Shown: piece after piece, positions 19,656 through 30,192 of the stretch
How the letters are laid out: each line of letters begins with the position of its first letter
Numbering within the stretch: position 1 is the stretch's first letter
Origin: Campylobacter canadensis
Lineage (GTDB): Bacteria; Campylobacterota; Campylobacteria; Campylobacterales; Campylobacteraceae
Direction of reading: 5' to 3'
Assembly: GCF_013177655.1 (NCBI RefSeq)
Contig: NZ_CP035946.1
Location: 310,001-374,000 of the forward strand
DNA length: 64,000 nt
The notes under the pieces: model-generated
The model's input: only the letters and a program-made list of their open reading frames with translations
The model's database searches: none
What the model was told of the DNA's origin: nothing
Program-made: the position numbers and the translations under genes

Positions 19656-20582
19656 ATGCAAAAATATAGATTAATAACAAGAAGTGATATGGATGGTTTA
19701 GTATGTGCAGTGCTACTAAAGCATATGGATTTAATAAATGATATAAAATTTGTTCATCCAAAGGATATGCAAGATGGAACTATTGAAATTACAAATAACG
19801 ATATTGTAACAAATTTACCATATTGTGAAAATGCTTATTTAGTATTTGACCATCACGAAAGCGAAAGTATTAGAAATGGTAAAAAAGATAATCACATAAT
19901 TATCCCAGATGCTCCATCAGCAGCTAGAGTTGTATATGATTATTACACAAAGCAAGGTGTTAAATTTCCTGAAGATTGGCACGATATGATGGTTGCTGTT
20001 GATAAAGCAGACAGCGCTCAATTTAATAAAGAAGATGTTTTAAATCCACAAGGTTGGGAATTTTTAAGCTTTTTAATGGATAGTAGAACAGGGCTTGGAA
20101 GGTTTCACGATTTTAGAATAAGCAATTATAATTTAATGATGGATTTAATTGATTATTGCAAAAATCATAAAATTGATGAAATTATGAAATTACCTGATGT
20201 TGTTGAAAGAAGCGATTTGTATAAAAAATACGAAAAAGAATTTAAAGACCAATTATTAAGATGTTCAAAAGTTTATAAAAACCTAGTTGTACTTGATTTA
20301 AGCAAAGAAGAAATAATCTATCCAGGCAATCGTTTTATGATTTATGCGCTTTTCCCGCAATGTAATATCTCAATTCATAAAATATTAGGTTTTAGGGGTC
20401 AAAATATGGTTTATGCAACAGGCAAAAGTATATTTGACCGTTCAAGTAAAACAAACATTGGCGAGTTAATGCTTAAATACGGTGGTGGCGGTCACGAAGC
20501 AGCAGGCACTTGTCAAGTTTCACACGAAAAAGCAGAAGAAGTACTAAACGAGTTAATCACAAAAATCAATGCAGATGGTTAA
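19656..20582 (+). CDS. DHH family phosphoesterase
   Basis: 308 residues. Motif I RSDMDGLVCA (about 8-17), the DHHES signature (motif III, about 66-70), a metal-ligand stretch AVDKAD (about 109) and the DHHA1 substrate-binding end GGGGHEAAG (about 280). The family includes exopolyphosphatases, NrnA nanoRNases and cyclic-di-AMP hydrolases. Without membrane or GGDEF parts this is a cytosolic, stand-alone member. I cannot choose the substrate from the sequence. Ribosome site AAAGG overlaps the end of the upstream gene. Confidence 0.82.
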   Translation: MQKYRLITRSDMDGLVCAVLLKHMDLINDIKFVHPKDMQDGTIEITNNDIVTNLPYCENAYLVFDHHESESIRNGKKDNHIIIPDAPSAARVVYDYYTKQGVKFPEDWHDMMVAVDKADSAQFNKEDVLNPQGWEFLSFLMDSRTGLGRFHDFRISNYNLMMDLIDYCKNHKIDEIMKLPDVVERSDLYKKYEKEFKDQLLRCSKVYKNLVVLDLSKEEIIYPGNRFMIYALFPQCNISIHKILGFRGQNMVYATGKSIFDRSSKTNIGELMLKYGGGGHEAAGTCQVSHEKAEEVLNELITKINADG

Positions 20583-20583
20583 A

Positions 20584-20619
20584 ATTTTAGCTAGGCTTAT
20601 GCTTAGCTAAAATATATTT
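20584..20619 (+). terminator. Intrinsic terminator of the CorC-DHH operon
   Basis: ATTTTAGCTA pairs with TAGCTAAAAT, extended by GGC/GCT, followed by a T-rich run. Confidence 0.85.
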
Positions 20620-20696
20620 TTTATTAATCTATAATTATTAGCTACAAAATATTTTAAATTACTTGAAAATTTTATTAAAAAATTAGTTTTGAAGAA

Positions 20697-20771
20697 TGGC
20701 TCCGGATGTAGGATTCGAACCTACGACCAAGCGGTTAACAGCCGCCTACTCTACCGCTGAGCTAATCCGGA
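20697..20771 (-). tRNA. tRNA-Asn (anticodon GTT)
   Basis: 75 nt with an encoded CCA end. The reverse complement begins TCCGGATTAGCTCAGCGGTA and folds as a cloverleaf: acceptor TCCGGA...TCCGGA with G discriminator, anticodon loop CTGTTAACC and T arm GTTCGAATC. A TATAAT box on the same strand lies at 20795-20800. S3 starts about 80 bp further on. Confidence 0.96.
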
Positions 20772-20794
20772 ACTAAGCAGTAAAAAAAAGACTA

Positions 20795-20800
20795 ATTATA
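20795..20800 (-). promoter_or_regulatory. -10 box of the tRNA-Asn gene
   Basis: TATAAT on the minus strand, 23 bp before the tRNA 5' end; T-rich sequence upstream. Confidence 0.55.
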
Positions 20801-20850
20801 ATTAATTTTTTTTTCTTTGTCAAGATTTTTTTTACTTTTTTTATAAAAAA

Positions 20851-20907
20851 ACCTTGTAAAAATTGTGCAAGGTGTGGCAGGGCTAAAACCTGCTAAAAAA
20901 CCTTGCA
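20851..20907 (+). other. Cassette border hairpin of S3
   Basis: ACCTTG (20851), TGCAAGGT (20866) and ACCTTGCA (20900-20907) with the inner GCAGG/CCTGC stem. The middle arm can pair with either outer arm. Confidence 0.8.
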
Positions 20908-20933
20908 TATAAGTATTTAAAATCTTTATTGAT

Positions 20934-22796
20934 AATACTACTTCATTTAACGGGCAAAAATTATTAAGTGGAAACTTCTCAAACAAAGAATTCCAAATCG
21001 GTGCATATTCAAACGAAACAGTAAAAGCAAGTATTGGTGCAACAACATCAGATAAAATCGGCTTAACAAGATTTGAAACAGGACATAATGTACGCCAAAG
21101 CGACCTAGCAATAGGTGGAGATAAAGTAACAGTTACTTTTAAAAATGTTGATGGAATTAATGATTTTACTTTTGAACCAGTAAGTATAGTTGATGGTAAC
21201 AATATTAAAGCAGGTAATGGTTTAGGTGTTTTAGCTGAAGCTATTAATAAATCTAGCGATAAAACAGGTATTAAAGCTTCTTTAACAGCTCAAACAGTTT
21301 TTGCACAACCAATTAAAGCAGGAACAACACTTGAAGGCTTTTCAATCAACGGTGTTACAATAGGTTCAATAGAAGTAAAAGACAAAGATGGAAACGGTGC
21401 TTTAAGGTCTGCAATTAATGCCGTTAAAGACCAAACAGGAGTAGAAGCATCAGTTGATAGCAAAGGTAGATTAGTATTAAACAACCGTGATGGTCGTGGT
21501 ATTAAGATTACTGATGGTGTTGATAAGAGTAATTTAGATGTTACAAAACAAACAGGTGATAAAGATATAACAAATGGTCGTGTAGCAGATAAACATTTAC
21601 TATATACAACAAAAGGTGATAATAAAGCAGCTGATACAGGTAATGCAAAACTTGGTAATGGTCAAGTAGCAGTTGATTTGGGTGCAGTTGATACTTGGAA
21701 AGGCGATGGAGTAACTGGTACAGCAGGAAATGGTAATAAAGGTTCAATTTTAAATGAAAATAATAAATTTGAAGATGTACAAAAAGCACATTATGAACAA
21801 GATGCAAGAATTGCAAAAGATGGTTATGATCAAGCTAAAGGTAAAGTAGCAGAAGATGGTAAGGTAACATTAACAGATTTAGCTGCAAAAGCTATCGGTG
21901 CATTAAATTTAGCTAATGCTAAACAAGGACCTACTGGTCCAAATGGAGGCGCAGAACCTAGTGGTATATTAGAAGAAGCTAAAGTTGCTTTAGCTGCAGT
22001 TAAAACAGAACATGCTAGCGTAGCTGATGCAAATGCTAAAATAGATGCTGCAATAAATGCAATGTCAAAAATAGTTGATAGTGCTGCAGGTAAAACTATG
22101 GCAACTACTGAAGGTGAAGATGCTATGGTAGCTCATTCATTTATACAATTCTTAAAAGGTGTAAAAGAAAGCATAAACGAGCCTAATAGAAGTGGTTTAA
22201 CTGATATTATTGGTTTAACTGATGAAAATAAAACTAATTTTGGAAGATTAAGCCTTAGCTCAAATAACGGAAGAGACATAGTTGTACAAGCAACAACTTC
22301 AGTTGTAGGTGCAGATGGAAAATTAAAAGAAATTGATGTTACAAGTGCTTTAGGCTTTGATAAAAATGTTGTAGAAAAAACAATATCTTTAAGAGAAACA
22401 AACGCAACTATTTCTAAAGAAGACGCAGACGCAATGGGCTTTAACACAGAAGAATGGCAAGCAGGAGAGAGTGGCGACAACCAAAATGGTTACGCTGCAG
22501 GTGTAATGACCTTAAAAGGAGCAATGGCAATGATGAACATAGCAGAAAACGCTATTAAAGCACTAGAAGCTGTAAGAAGCGACCTTGGTTCTGTTCAAAA
22601 CCAATTAGTTTCTACAATCAATAACATTAGCGTAACTCAAGTTAATGTTAAATCAGCAGAAAGCCAAATAAGAGACCTAGACTTTGCTAGTGAAAGTTCT
22701 AACTTTAGTAAGCAACAAATCCTAGCTCAAAGTGGTGTTTATGCGTTAAGCCAATCAAATGCAGTTCAACAAAATGTTATGAAGTTGTTACAATAG
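20934..22796 (+). pseudogene. Silent flagellin cassette S3 (5'-truncated)
   Basis: 621 codons from the flaA codon-128 junction. Translation identical to S2, which lies inverted on the other side of segment 2. No promoter, start codon or constant 5' end; a stop precedes the junction in frame. The internal ATG at 21678 has no visible ribosome site suited to expression. It lies downstream of the tRNA-Asn region. Confidence 0.9.
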
Positions 22797-22804
22797 TAAA
22801 AGAA

Positions 22805-22925
22805 TATAATCTTAGCTTAGTAACAAAAGCTGATAATGTTAGCTTAGTAACAAAAGCTGATAATGTTAGCTTAGTAACAAAAGCTTATAATGTTATCTTA
22901 GTAACAAAAGCTTATAATCTTATCT
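22805..22925 (+). repeat. 27-bp tandem repeat after S3, four copies
   Basis: Same unit as after S1, but four copies, two of them with AAAAGCTGATAATG instead of AAAAGCTTATAATG. Confidence 0.85.
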
Positions 22926-22927
22926 TA

Positions 22928-22955
22928 GAAGTTAGCCTAAAGCTAACTTCTTTTT
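22928..22955 (+). terminator. Intrinsic terminator after S3
   Basis: GAAGTTAGC/GCTAACTTC stem and TTTTTG. Confidence 0.85.
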
Positions 22956-23802
22956 GTTTTATTATATCCCCACATCACAACCATCAACAACCACATGCAA
23001 CCATTTTTGTTTTTCTAAATTCTTTTAATTTTCTTTTGCTTTTTTAAATTCATTTGATTTTCTTTTAGTCTCTTTTAATTTTCTTTTGCTTTTTTAACTT
23101 TATTTATACTGTTTTCAATTCTTTTTATTTCTTTTTATTTCTTTTTATTTCTTTTTATTTCTTTTTATTTCTTTTTATTTCTTTTTATTTCTTTTTGTTT
23201 CTTTTCAATTTTTTAGTTTTACTTACACTGTTTTCAATTCTTTTAGCTTTCTTTTAGTTTTTCAATTCTTTTTAATTTTTTTTATTTTCTTATCTACGCC
23301 CCCCCCCAAAAAAAACAATCAACAACACTAACTACAAGCTTAAATAAAACTGAATTTAATGTATTTTTAAGTTTGCAGTAAAAACACAAGATTAAATTAG
23401 CAGTATTACGAAGATTTGGAAGGGTTCGAAGGTTTAGAATAGTTAGAATAGTTGGTATAGTTGGAATGATTGGAATAGTTGTAAGAGTTAGAAGAAAGCA
23501 ACTTCAATCAAACCTAACTTAATATATTTATAAGTTTATTATTTGTTATTATGTATTTTTACTAAATGTTATTATCTTTATTTATTTATCTTACTTACTA
23601 ACACAAAAAAAGCATCTTTAAAAGTACTAAATAATCAACTTTAATTAGTAATCTTAAAGCTTAAAAAAAGCTAAAAAGTTATGTATTAAAATATAAGCTA
23701 AAGCTATAAAAGTATTTATACATAATAATTTAAAACCAAGTACTTATTTTAATTTCTTGCACAAAAAGTAAAAAGATAAATTATTTTTTACAAGGAGTTA
23801 TT
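22956..23802 (+). other. Intergenic stretch and pilin leader between S3 and pil3
   Basis: Reverse copy of 11452-12292: pyrimidine-rich words, the 10-bp array CTTTTTATTT (seven copies, 23121-23190), a C run of 9 (about 23299-23307), one approximately 75-bp element (about 23330) and the common pilin leader from about 23505. No gene. Confidence 0.7.
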
Positions 23803-24300
23803 ATGAAAAAAGGTTTTACAATGATTGAACTAATCTTTGTTATTGTTATTTTAGGTATATTAGCTGCTGTGGCTATTCCTAAGATTAATGCTACTAGAGA
23901 TGATGCAGAACAAGTAAAGGCTACACAAAATATTGCAACATTAATGGGTGACTTTGCGTCTTTTTATACTTCTCAAGGTGGGTTTAGGGATTCAAGTGGA
24001 AGTAATATCCCTTTTCATAAAATAACAAATGTTGCTTTAGATAGTAATGGTAATTTAAAGATTAAAAATGAAGTTTGCTTAAAATTTGAAATAGCTGACG
24101 ATTCAAGTATTAAAATTACTTCTTCAGGTTCTTCAAGTGGTAATAGTGGTAAGAAGTTATGTTCAAAAATTGTAGCAGCTTCTACATTATTAAGAAATAC
24201 TGCTGATGGAAAACAGTTAGATGATAATAATGAAATAACAATTGATTACTCTGCAAGTGGAATAAATTTTGATGGAGTGTCTTCTACAAAAGCTAAATAA
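23803..24300 (+). CDS. pil3: prepilin-like protein, variant Y
   Basis: 165 residues, same protein as pil2. Class III signal peptide MKKGFTMIEL with cleavage expected after Gly4, one membrane or stalk helix, a cysteine pair at about 92 and 120, and tail VSSTKAK. Full leader and AAGGAG site, terminator at 24334. Being one half of an exact inverted pair, it either adds dosage or is a reserve copy; the sequence does not say which copy is expressed. Confidence 0.83.
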   Translation: MKKGFTMIELIFVIVILGILAAVAIPKINATRDDAEQVKATQNIATLMGDFASFYTSQGGFRDSSGSNIPFHKITNVALDSNGNLKIKNEVCLKFEIADDSSIKITSSGSSSGNSGKKLCSKIVAASTLLRNTADGKQLDDNNEITIDYSASGINFDGVSSTKAK

Positions 24301-24333
24301 AAAACTAAATCTAAATAATAATTATTTTTACAA

Positions 24334-24362
24334 AAAAAAGGTAGCCTAAAAACTACCTTTTT
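24334..24362 (+). terminator. Intrinsic terminator after pil3
   Basis: AAGGTAG/CTACCTT stem with A- and T-tracts. Confidence 0.85.
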
Positions 24363-26311
24363 ACTTACACTTCTCAAACCTTCAAACAAGTAAAAAAACA
24401 AACACACAACTTAACTCATTAACCCCACCCCCATCAAAAAACAATCAACACCCCCCCCCCAACCATCATTCAACCCTGCACAGCTACCAATCCTTACTCC
24501 GCTTAGCCCACAAATCTTCTTTTTACAACATCTCATAATCAGTTTTTATCCCCGCACAATTATCCAACCACTCAAACTTTACCCCACCAAAAAAACAACT
24601 ATCCACTACCTACCTTCAAGCTCAAACTATAAGCTTAAATAAAACTTAATTTAATGTATTTTTAAGTTTATATAAAAAACATAAGATTAAATTAGCAACA
24701 TTTAGGGAAATTCTTTTAAATTTTTTAGTTTATTATGCTTTTTTAACTTTATTTATACTGTTTTTAATTCTTTTACTTTCTTTTGGTTTTATTATCTATT
24801 CTCCTTTACTACAAACAAACACAAAAATACTATCAATTAAACCAACCATTCTTACACTATAAATAATATTTACACACTATCTAATTACTAAAACTTTACT
24901 CTACCCCCCCCCCCAAAAAAAACAACTACTCACAACCTACCTTCAAGCTATCAACTATACACTTAAATAAAACTTAATTTAATGTGTTCTTAAGTTTGTA
25001 GTAAAAAAAACACAAGATTAAATTAGCAATATTTATGGAAATTCTTTTAAATTTTTTAGTTTATTTTGCTTTTTTAACTTTATTTACACTGTTTTCAATT
25101 CTTTTACTTTCTTTTACTTTTTCTAAACTCTTTTTGCTTTCTTATGCCTCTCTAACTAAAAATCACTATTCCATCCCCCCCCCAACCATCATTCAACCCT
25201 GCACAGCCATCAATCCTTACTCCGCTTATCAATACCCTAAAATATTTTTACGCTATCCAACCACTCAAACTTTACCCCACCAAAAAACAATCAACAACTC
25301 CAACTATAAACTTAAATAAAACTTAATTTAATATATTCTTAAGTTTGTAGTAAAAAATATGCGATTAAAATTACAGCACTATACAAAGATTGCGAAGATT
25401 TGAAGATTTGAAGGTTTGGAAGGTTTGGAAGGTTTGAAGATTTGAAGGTTTGGAAGGTTTGGAAGATTTGAAGGTTTGGAAGGTTTGGAAGATTTGAAGG
25501 TTTGGAAGGTTTGGAAGGTTTGGAAGATTTGAAGGTTTGGAAGGTTTGGAAGGTTTGGAAGATTTGGAAGATTTGGAAGATTTGGAAGATTTGGAAGATT
25601 TGGAAGATTTGGAAGATTTGGAAGATTTGGAAGGGTGCAGCTTAAATAAAACTGAATTTAATGTATTTTTAAGACAATAGTTAAAACACAAGAATAAATT
25701 TACAGTACTAGGAAAATGAATAAAATGAATAAAATGAATAAAATGAATAAAATGAATAAAATGAATAAAATGAATAAAATGAATAAAATGAATAAAATGA
25801 AGAAGTTAGCAGCTTAAATAAAACTTAATTTAATCTATTCTTAAGCTTATAGCAAAAAGTACAAGATTAAATTAGTAGTATTTAGGAAAATTAGGAAAAA
25901 TCTTTTACTTTCTTTTTGCCTTTTTACTCATTTTTACTGTCTCTAAATTCTTTCAGCTTTTTTTAATTTTTTAATCTTTTTAAATTTATTTGCTTTTTAA
26001 TTAGTAGTATTTTTGTATTTGCTTGGATTTATTAGAAGGATTTAAAATTGTTTTGTTTATTTGATAGTTGTAGTTGCATGTTTTGGTAGTAAAGATAATT
26101 TAATTTATTATAGTTTTGCTTATATTAATACATAGCTTTTTAGCTTTTTTAAGCTTTAGAATTGGCTTTAAATAAGATAAAAAATAAGAAAAAAGATTAA
26201 GAAAAATAAAATAAATTATTATAGAATGAAGATACTTTAAATTTGTTTTGTTATGTTTTGTTATTTTGACTTTGTTTGTTTTATTTGTTTGAAGGTTTGA
26301 GAAGTGTAAGT
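24363..26311. other. Centre of island B between convergent pilin genes
   Basis: Reverse copy of 8944-10891. C runs of 10 (24451-24460), 11 (24904-24914) and 9 (25175-25183); element copies near 24630, 24955, 25305, 25636 and 25808; the 9-bp array at about 25385-25632 and the 10-bp array at about 25711-25803. No gene. Confidence 0.7.
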
Positions 26312-26339
26312 AAAAAGGTAGTTTTTAGGCTACCTTTTT
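26312..26339 (-). terminator. Intrinsic terminator after pil4
   Basis: AAGGTAG/CTACCTT stem, read leftward. Confidence 0.85.
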
Positions 26340-26355
26340 GTTTTGTTTTTATTAA

Positions 26356-26841
26356 TTAGAAATCAAAATTTACACTTGAAGCGGCGAAATCGATTGTTGC
26401 TGTACCACTACCAGTTGATAAATCATTACCACCAAAAGCTGCTTTAACTGTTGATAATTTTAAAGTTTCTTCACAAGCTTTACTAGGTGAAGTTGTTTTT
26501 CCTGTAAAAGTAACTTTACCATTTGCAGAATCAACCTTAATCTTTAAACAATCACTATCTGAGCCAATCTTTAATTGTGCAGTATCTGTAGCGGTGCTAC
26601 TAAAAGCCACATTAGTCATTTTTGCAAAATCAATATCAGTACCACCAGTCTTAGTAGCAAATTCCCCCTGAGCCGTATAATAAGACCCTAAATCCCCAAT
26701 TAAAGTAACAATATTTTGAGCTGACTTAACCTTCTCCGCATCATCTCTAGTAGCATTAATCTTAGGAATAGCCACAGCAGCTAATATACCTAAAATAACA
26801 ATAACAAAGATTAGTTCAATCATTGTAAAACCTTTTTTCAT
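26356..26841 (-). CDS. pil4: prepilin-like protein, variant X
   Basis: 161 residues, same protein as pil1, on the opposite strand. Prepilin signal, invariant N-terminus to about residue 59, cysteines at 98 and 123. The leader is intact up to 27141. Upstream of the leader the flank differs from pil1 and instead matches the flank of pil12 (GCTTGTAGTTGATAGC...), so flanks and genes have been re-paired by recombination at the leader edge. Confidence 0.83.
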   Translation of the reverse strand: MKKGFTMIELIFVIVILGILAAVAIPKINATRDDAEKVKSAQNIVTLIGDLGSYYTAQGEFATKTGGTDIDFAKMTNVAFSSTATDTAQLKIGSDSDCLKIKVDSANGKVTFTGKTTSPSKACEETLKLSTVKAAFGGNDLSTGSGTATIDFAASSVNFDF

Positions 26842-27473
26842 AATAACTCCTTGTAAAAAATAATTTATCTTTTTACTTTTTGTGCAAGAAATTAAAATAA
26901 GTACTTGGTTTTAAATTATTATGCATAAATACTTTTATAGCTTTAGCTTATATTTTAATACATAACTTTTTAGCTTTTTTTAAGCTTTAAAATTACTAAT
27001 TAAAGTTGATTATTTAGTACTTTTAAAGATGCTTTTTTGTGTTAGTAAGTAAGATAAATAAATAAAGATAATAACATTTAGTAAAAATACATAATAACAA
27101 ATAATAAACTTATAAATATATTAAGTTAGGTTTGATTGAAGCTTGTAGTTGATAGCTTGAAGGTAGGTGGTGGGTAGTTGTTTTTTTTGGTGGGGGGGGG
27201 TGGGGTATGAAAATAAAAAGAAATAAAAAGAAATAAAAAGAAATAAAAAGAAATAAAAAGAAATAAAAAGAAATAAAAAGAAATAAAAAGAAATAAAAAG
27301 AAATAAAAAGAATTGAAAACAGTATAAATAAAGTTAAAAAAGCAAAAGAAAATTAAAAGAGACTAAAAGAAAATCAAATGAATTTAAAAAAGCAAAAGAA
27401 AATTAAAAGAATTTAGAAAAACAAAAATGGTTGCATGTGGTTGTTGATGGTTGTGATGTGGGGATATAATAAA
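26842..27473 (-). other. Leader of pil4 and purine-rich intergenic stretch
   Basis: Pilin leader to 27141, then a G run of 9 (27192-27200) after T's, ten perfect copies of AAATAAAAAG (27211-27310) and purine-rich words. The closest relative of this layout is 11940-12292. No gene. Confidence 0.7.
27211..27310. repeat. 10-bp tandem repeat AAATAAAAAG, ten copies
   Basis: Ten perfect units, against seven in the related arrays at 12061 and 23121. Confidence 0.88.
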
Positions 27474-27503
27474 ACAAAAAGAAGTTAGCTTTAGGCTAAC
27501 TTC
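27474..27503 (-). terminator. Intrinsic terminator after S4
   Basis: GAAGTTAGC/GCTAACTTC stem; only two copies of the 27-bp repeat separate it from the stop codon. Confidence 0.85.
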
Positions 27504-27580
27504 TAAGATAAGATTATAAGCTTTTGTTACTAAGCTAACATTATCAGCTTTTGTTACTAAGCTAAGATTATATTCTTTTA

Positions 27581-29443
27581 CTATTGTAACAACTTCATAA
27601 CATTTTGTTGAACTGCATTTGATTGGCTTAACGCATAAACACCACTTTGAGCTAGGATTTGTTGCTTACTAAAGTTAGAACTTTCACTAGCAAAGTCTAG
27701 GTCTCTTATTTGGCTTTCTGCTGATTTAACATTAACTTGAGTTACGCTAATGTTATTGATTGTAGAAACTAATTGGTTTTGAACAGAACCAAGGTCGCTT
27801 CTTACAGCTTCTAGTGCTTTAATAGCGTTTTCTGCTATGTTCATCATTGCCATTGCTCCTTTTAAGGTCATTACACCTGCAGCGTAACCATTTTGGTTGT
27901 CGCCACTCTCTCCTGCTTGCCATTCTTCTGTGTTAAAGCCCATTGCGTCTGCGTCTTCTTTAGAAATAGTTGCGTTTGTTTCTCTTAAAGATATTGTTTT
28001 TTCTACAACATTTTTATCAAAGCCTAAAGCACTTGTAACATCAATTTCTTTTAATTTTCCATCTGCACCTACAACTGAAGTTGTTGCTTGTACAACTATG
28101 TCTCTTCCGTTATTTGAGCTAAGGCTTAATCTTCCAAAATTAGTTTTATTTTCATCAGTTAAACCAATAATATCAGTTAAACCACTTCTATTAGGCTCGT
28201 TTATGCTTTCTTTTACACCTTTTAAGAATTGTATAAATGAATGAGCTACCATAGCATCTTCACCTTCAGTAGTTGCCATAGTTTTACCTGCAGCACTATC
28301 AACTATTTTTGACATTGCATTTATTGCAGCATCTATTTTAGCATTTGCATCAGCTACGCTAGCATGTTCTGTTTTAACTGCAGCTAAAGCAACTTTAGCT
28401 TCTTCTAATATACCACTAGGTTCTGCGTTTTCATTTGGACCAGTAGGTCCTTTTTTAGCATTAGCTAAATTTAATGCACCGATAGCTTTTGCAGCTAAAT
28501 TTGTTAATGTTACCTTACCATCTTCTGCTACTTTACCTTTAGCTTGATCATAACCATCTTTTGCAATTCTTGCATCTTGTTCATAATGTGCTTTTTGTAC
28601 ATCTTCAAATTTATTATTTTCATTTAAAATTGAACCTTTATTACCATTTCCTGCTGTACCAGTTACTCCATCGCCTTTCCAAGTATCAACTGCACCCAAA
28701 TCAACTGCTACTTGACCATTACCAAGTTTTGCATTACCTGTATCAGCTGCTTTATTATCACCTTTTGTTGTATATAGTAAATGTTTATCTGCTACACGAC
28801 CATTTGTTATATCTTTATCACCTGTTTGTTTTGTAACATCTAAATTACTCTTATCAACACCATCAGTAATCTTAATACCACGACCATCACGGTTGTTTAA
28901 TACTAATCTACCTTTGCTATCAACTGATGCTTCTACTCCTGTTTGGTCTTTAACGGCATTAATTGCAGACCTTAAAGCACCGTTTCCATCTTTGTCTTTT
29001 ACTTCTATTGAACCTATTGTAACACCGTTGATTGAAAAGCCTTCAAGTGTTGTTCCTGCTTTAATTGGTTGTGCAAAAACTGTTTGAGCTGTTAAAGAAG
29101 CTTTAATACCTGTTTTATCGCTAGATTTATTAATAGCTTCAGCTAAAACACCTAAACCATTACCTGCTTTAATATTGTTACCATCAACTATACTTACTGG
29201 TTCAAAAGTAAAATCATTAATTCCATCAACATTTTTAAAAGTAACTGTTACTTTATCTCCACCTATTGCTAGGTCGCTTTGGCGTACATTATGTCCTGTT
29301 TCAAATCTTGTTAAGCCGATTTTATCTGATGTTGTTGCACCAATACTTGCTTTTACTGTTTCGTTTGAATATGCACCGATTTGGAATTCTTTGTTTGAGA
29401 AGTTTCCACTTAATAATTTTTGCCCGTTAAATGAAGTAGTATT
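27581..29443 (-). pseudogene. Silent flagellin cassette S4 (5'-truncated)
   Basis: 621 codons of the S2 type with a few changes: LTNLAAKA for LTDLAAKA, ANAKKGPT for ANAKQGPT, and PNENAEP for PNGGAEP. No start codon, promoter or 5' constant region. It lies just downstream of the response-regulator gene in the same direction. It points away from flaA and forms, with the 3' part of flaA, an inverted repeat around segment 3. It is the nearest inverted partner for exchange with flaA. Confidence 0.9.
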
Positions 29444-29469
29444 ATCAATAAAGATTTTAAATACTTATA

Positions 29470-29526
29470 TGCAAGGTTTTTTAGCAGGTTTTAGCCCTGC
29501 CACACCTTGCACAATTTTTACAAGGT
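29470..29526 (-). other. Cassette border hairpin of S4
   Basis: TGCAAGGT (29470), ACCTTGCA (29504-29511) and CAAGGT (29521-29526) followed by T's. Shared sequence ends after TTTTTTTATAA, which marks the outer border of this copy. Confidence 0.8.
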
Positions 29527-29553
29527 TTTTTTATAAATTAAAAATAATTATTA

Positions 29554-30192
29554 TCAATTTTCAACTAACTTATAACCTAAATATTTTACATTTTTTATAA
29601 GTTCAATACCTAATTTGTCTCTTAGTCTTTTTATAAAAATTCTTACACTTCCATCGCTAACTTCGGAATTTATCCAGCAAAGTTGTTTAATTTGTGTTGT
29701 GTTTAAAACCTTTTTTTGTGATAAATATTCTAAAAAAATCAACTCTTTTTGACTTAACTGTATTATTTTACCATTAATTGTAATTGTTGCATTTTGTGTA
29801 TTTAAAACATTATTAGCGATAATAATTTCACTTATTACATTTGGCTTTAAAGAATTGATAGTTTTTATTAGCTCTTCAGGGATAATTGGTTTTATTAAAT
29901 ATTTGTTTATATTTATGTTAATTGCATTTAGTAATTTATCTCTATCTGAATATGCAGAGATAACAATTATTTTAGTATTATTATTTATTTGTCTTATTTG
30001 TTTTGCTAAATCTAAACCATTCATTCTTGGCATTAAAACATCGCATAATACAAAATCAGGGTTATATTTTTTAAAAAGAAGAAGAGCGCTTGCACCATCT
30101 GTTGCACTTATAATCTCTTTAAAATAAGGTTTTAAAATATCACTCATTAAATTTAAACTGTCTTTTTCATCTTCTGCAATTAGTAATTTCAT
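29554..30192 (-). CDS. OmpR-type response regulator
   Basis: 212 residues. Receiver domain 1-115 with the acidic pocket (AEDEKD), phospho-acceptor Asp in FVLCDVLMPRMNG (about residue 53), and the conserved Ser and Lys (VISAYS, LIKPI). C-terminal winged helix (about 125-212) ending in DGSVRIFIKRLRDKLG and VKYLGYKL, the DNA-recognition and wing parts. DNA-binding transcriptional regulator, partner of the kinase whose stop codon overlaps its start (ATGA). Target genes unknown. The gene ends about 27 bp before the S4 border. Confidence 0.9.
   Translation of the reverse strand: MKLLIAEDEKDSLNLMSDILKPYFKEIISATDGASALLLFKKYNPDFVLCDVLMPRMNGLDLAKQIRQINNNTKIIVISAYSDRDKLLNAINININKYLIKPIIPEELIKTINSLKPNVISEIIIANNVLNTQNATITINGKIIQLSQKELIFLEYLSQKKVLNTTQIKQLCWINSEVSDGSVRIFIKRLRDKLGIELIKNVKYLGYKLVEN

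Larger units (their letters stand above)
20829..27141. repeat. Large inverted repeat, right arm (about 6.3 kb)
   Basis: Reverse copy of about 8113-14424. It includes S3, pil3 and pil4. It ends at GATTGAAG (27141), the outer edge of the pilin leader, after which islands A and B differ. The left end reaches into the T/A-rich sequence just outside the cassette border. Confidence 0.85.
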
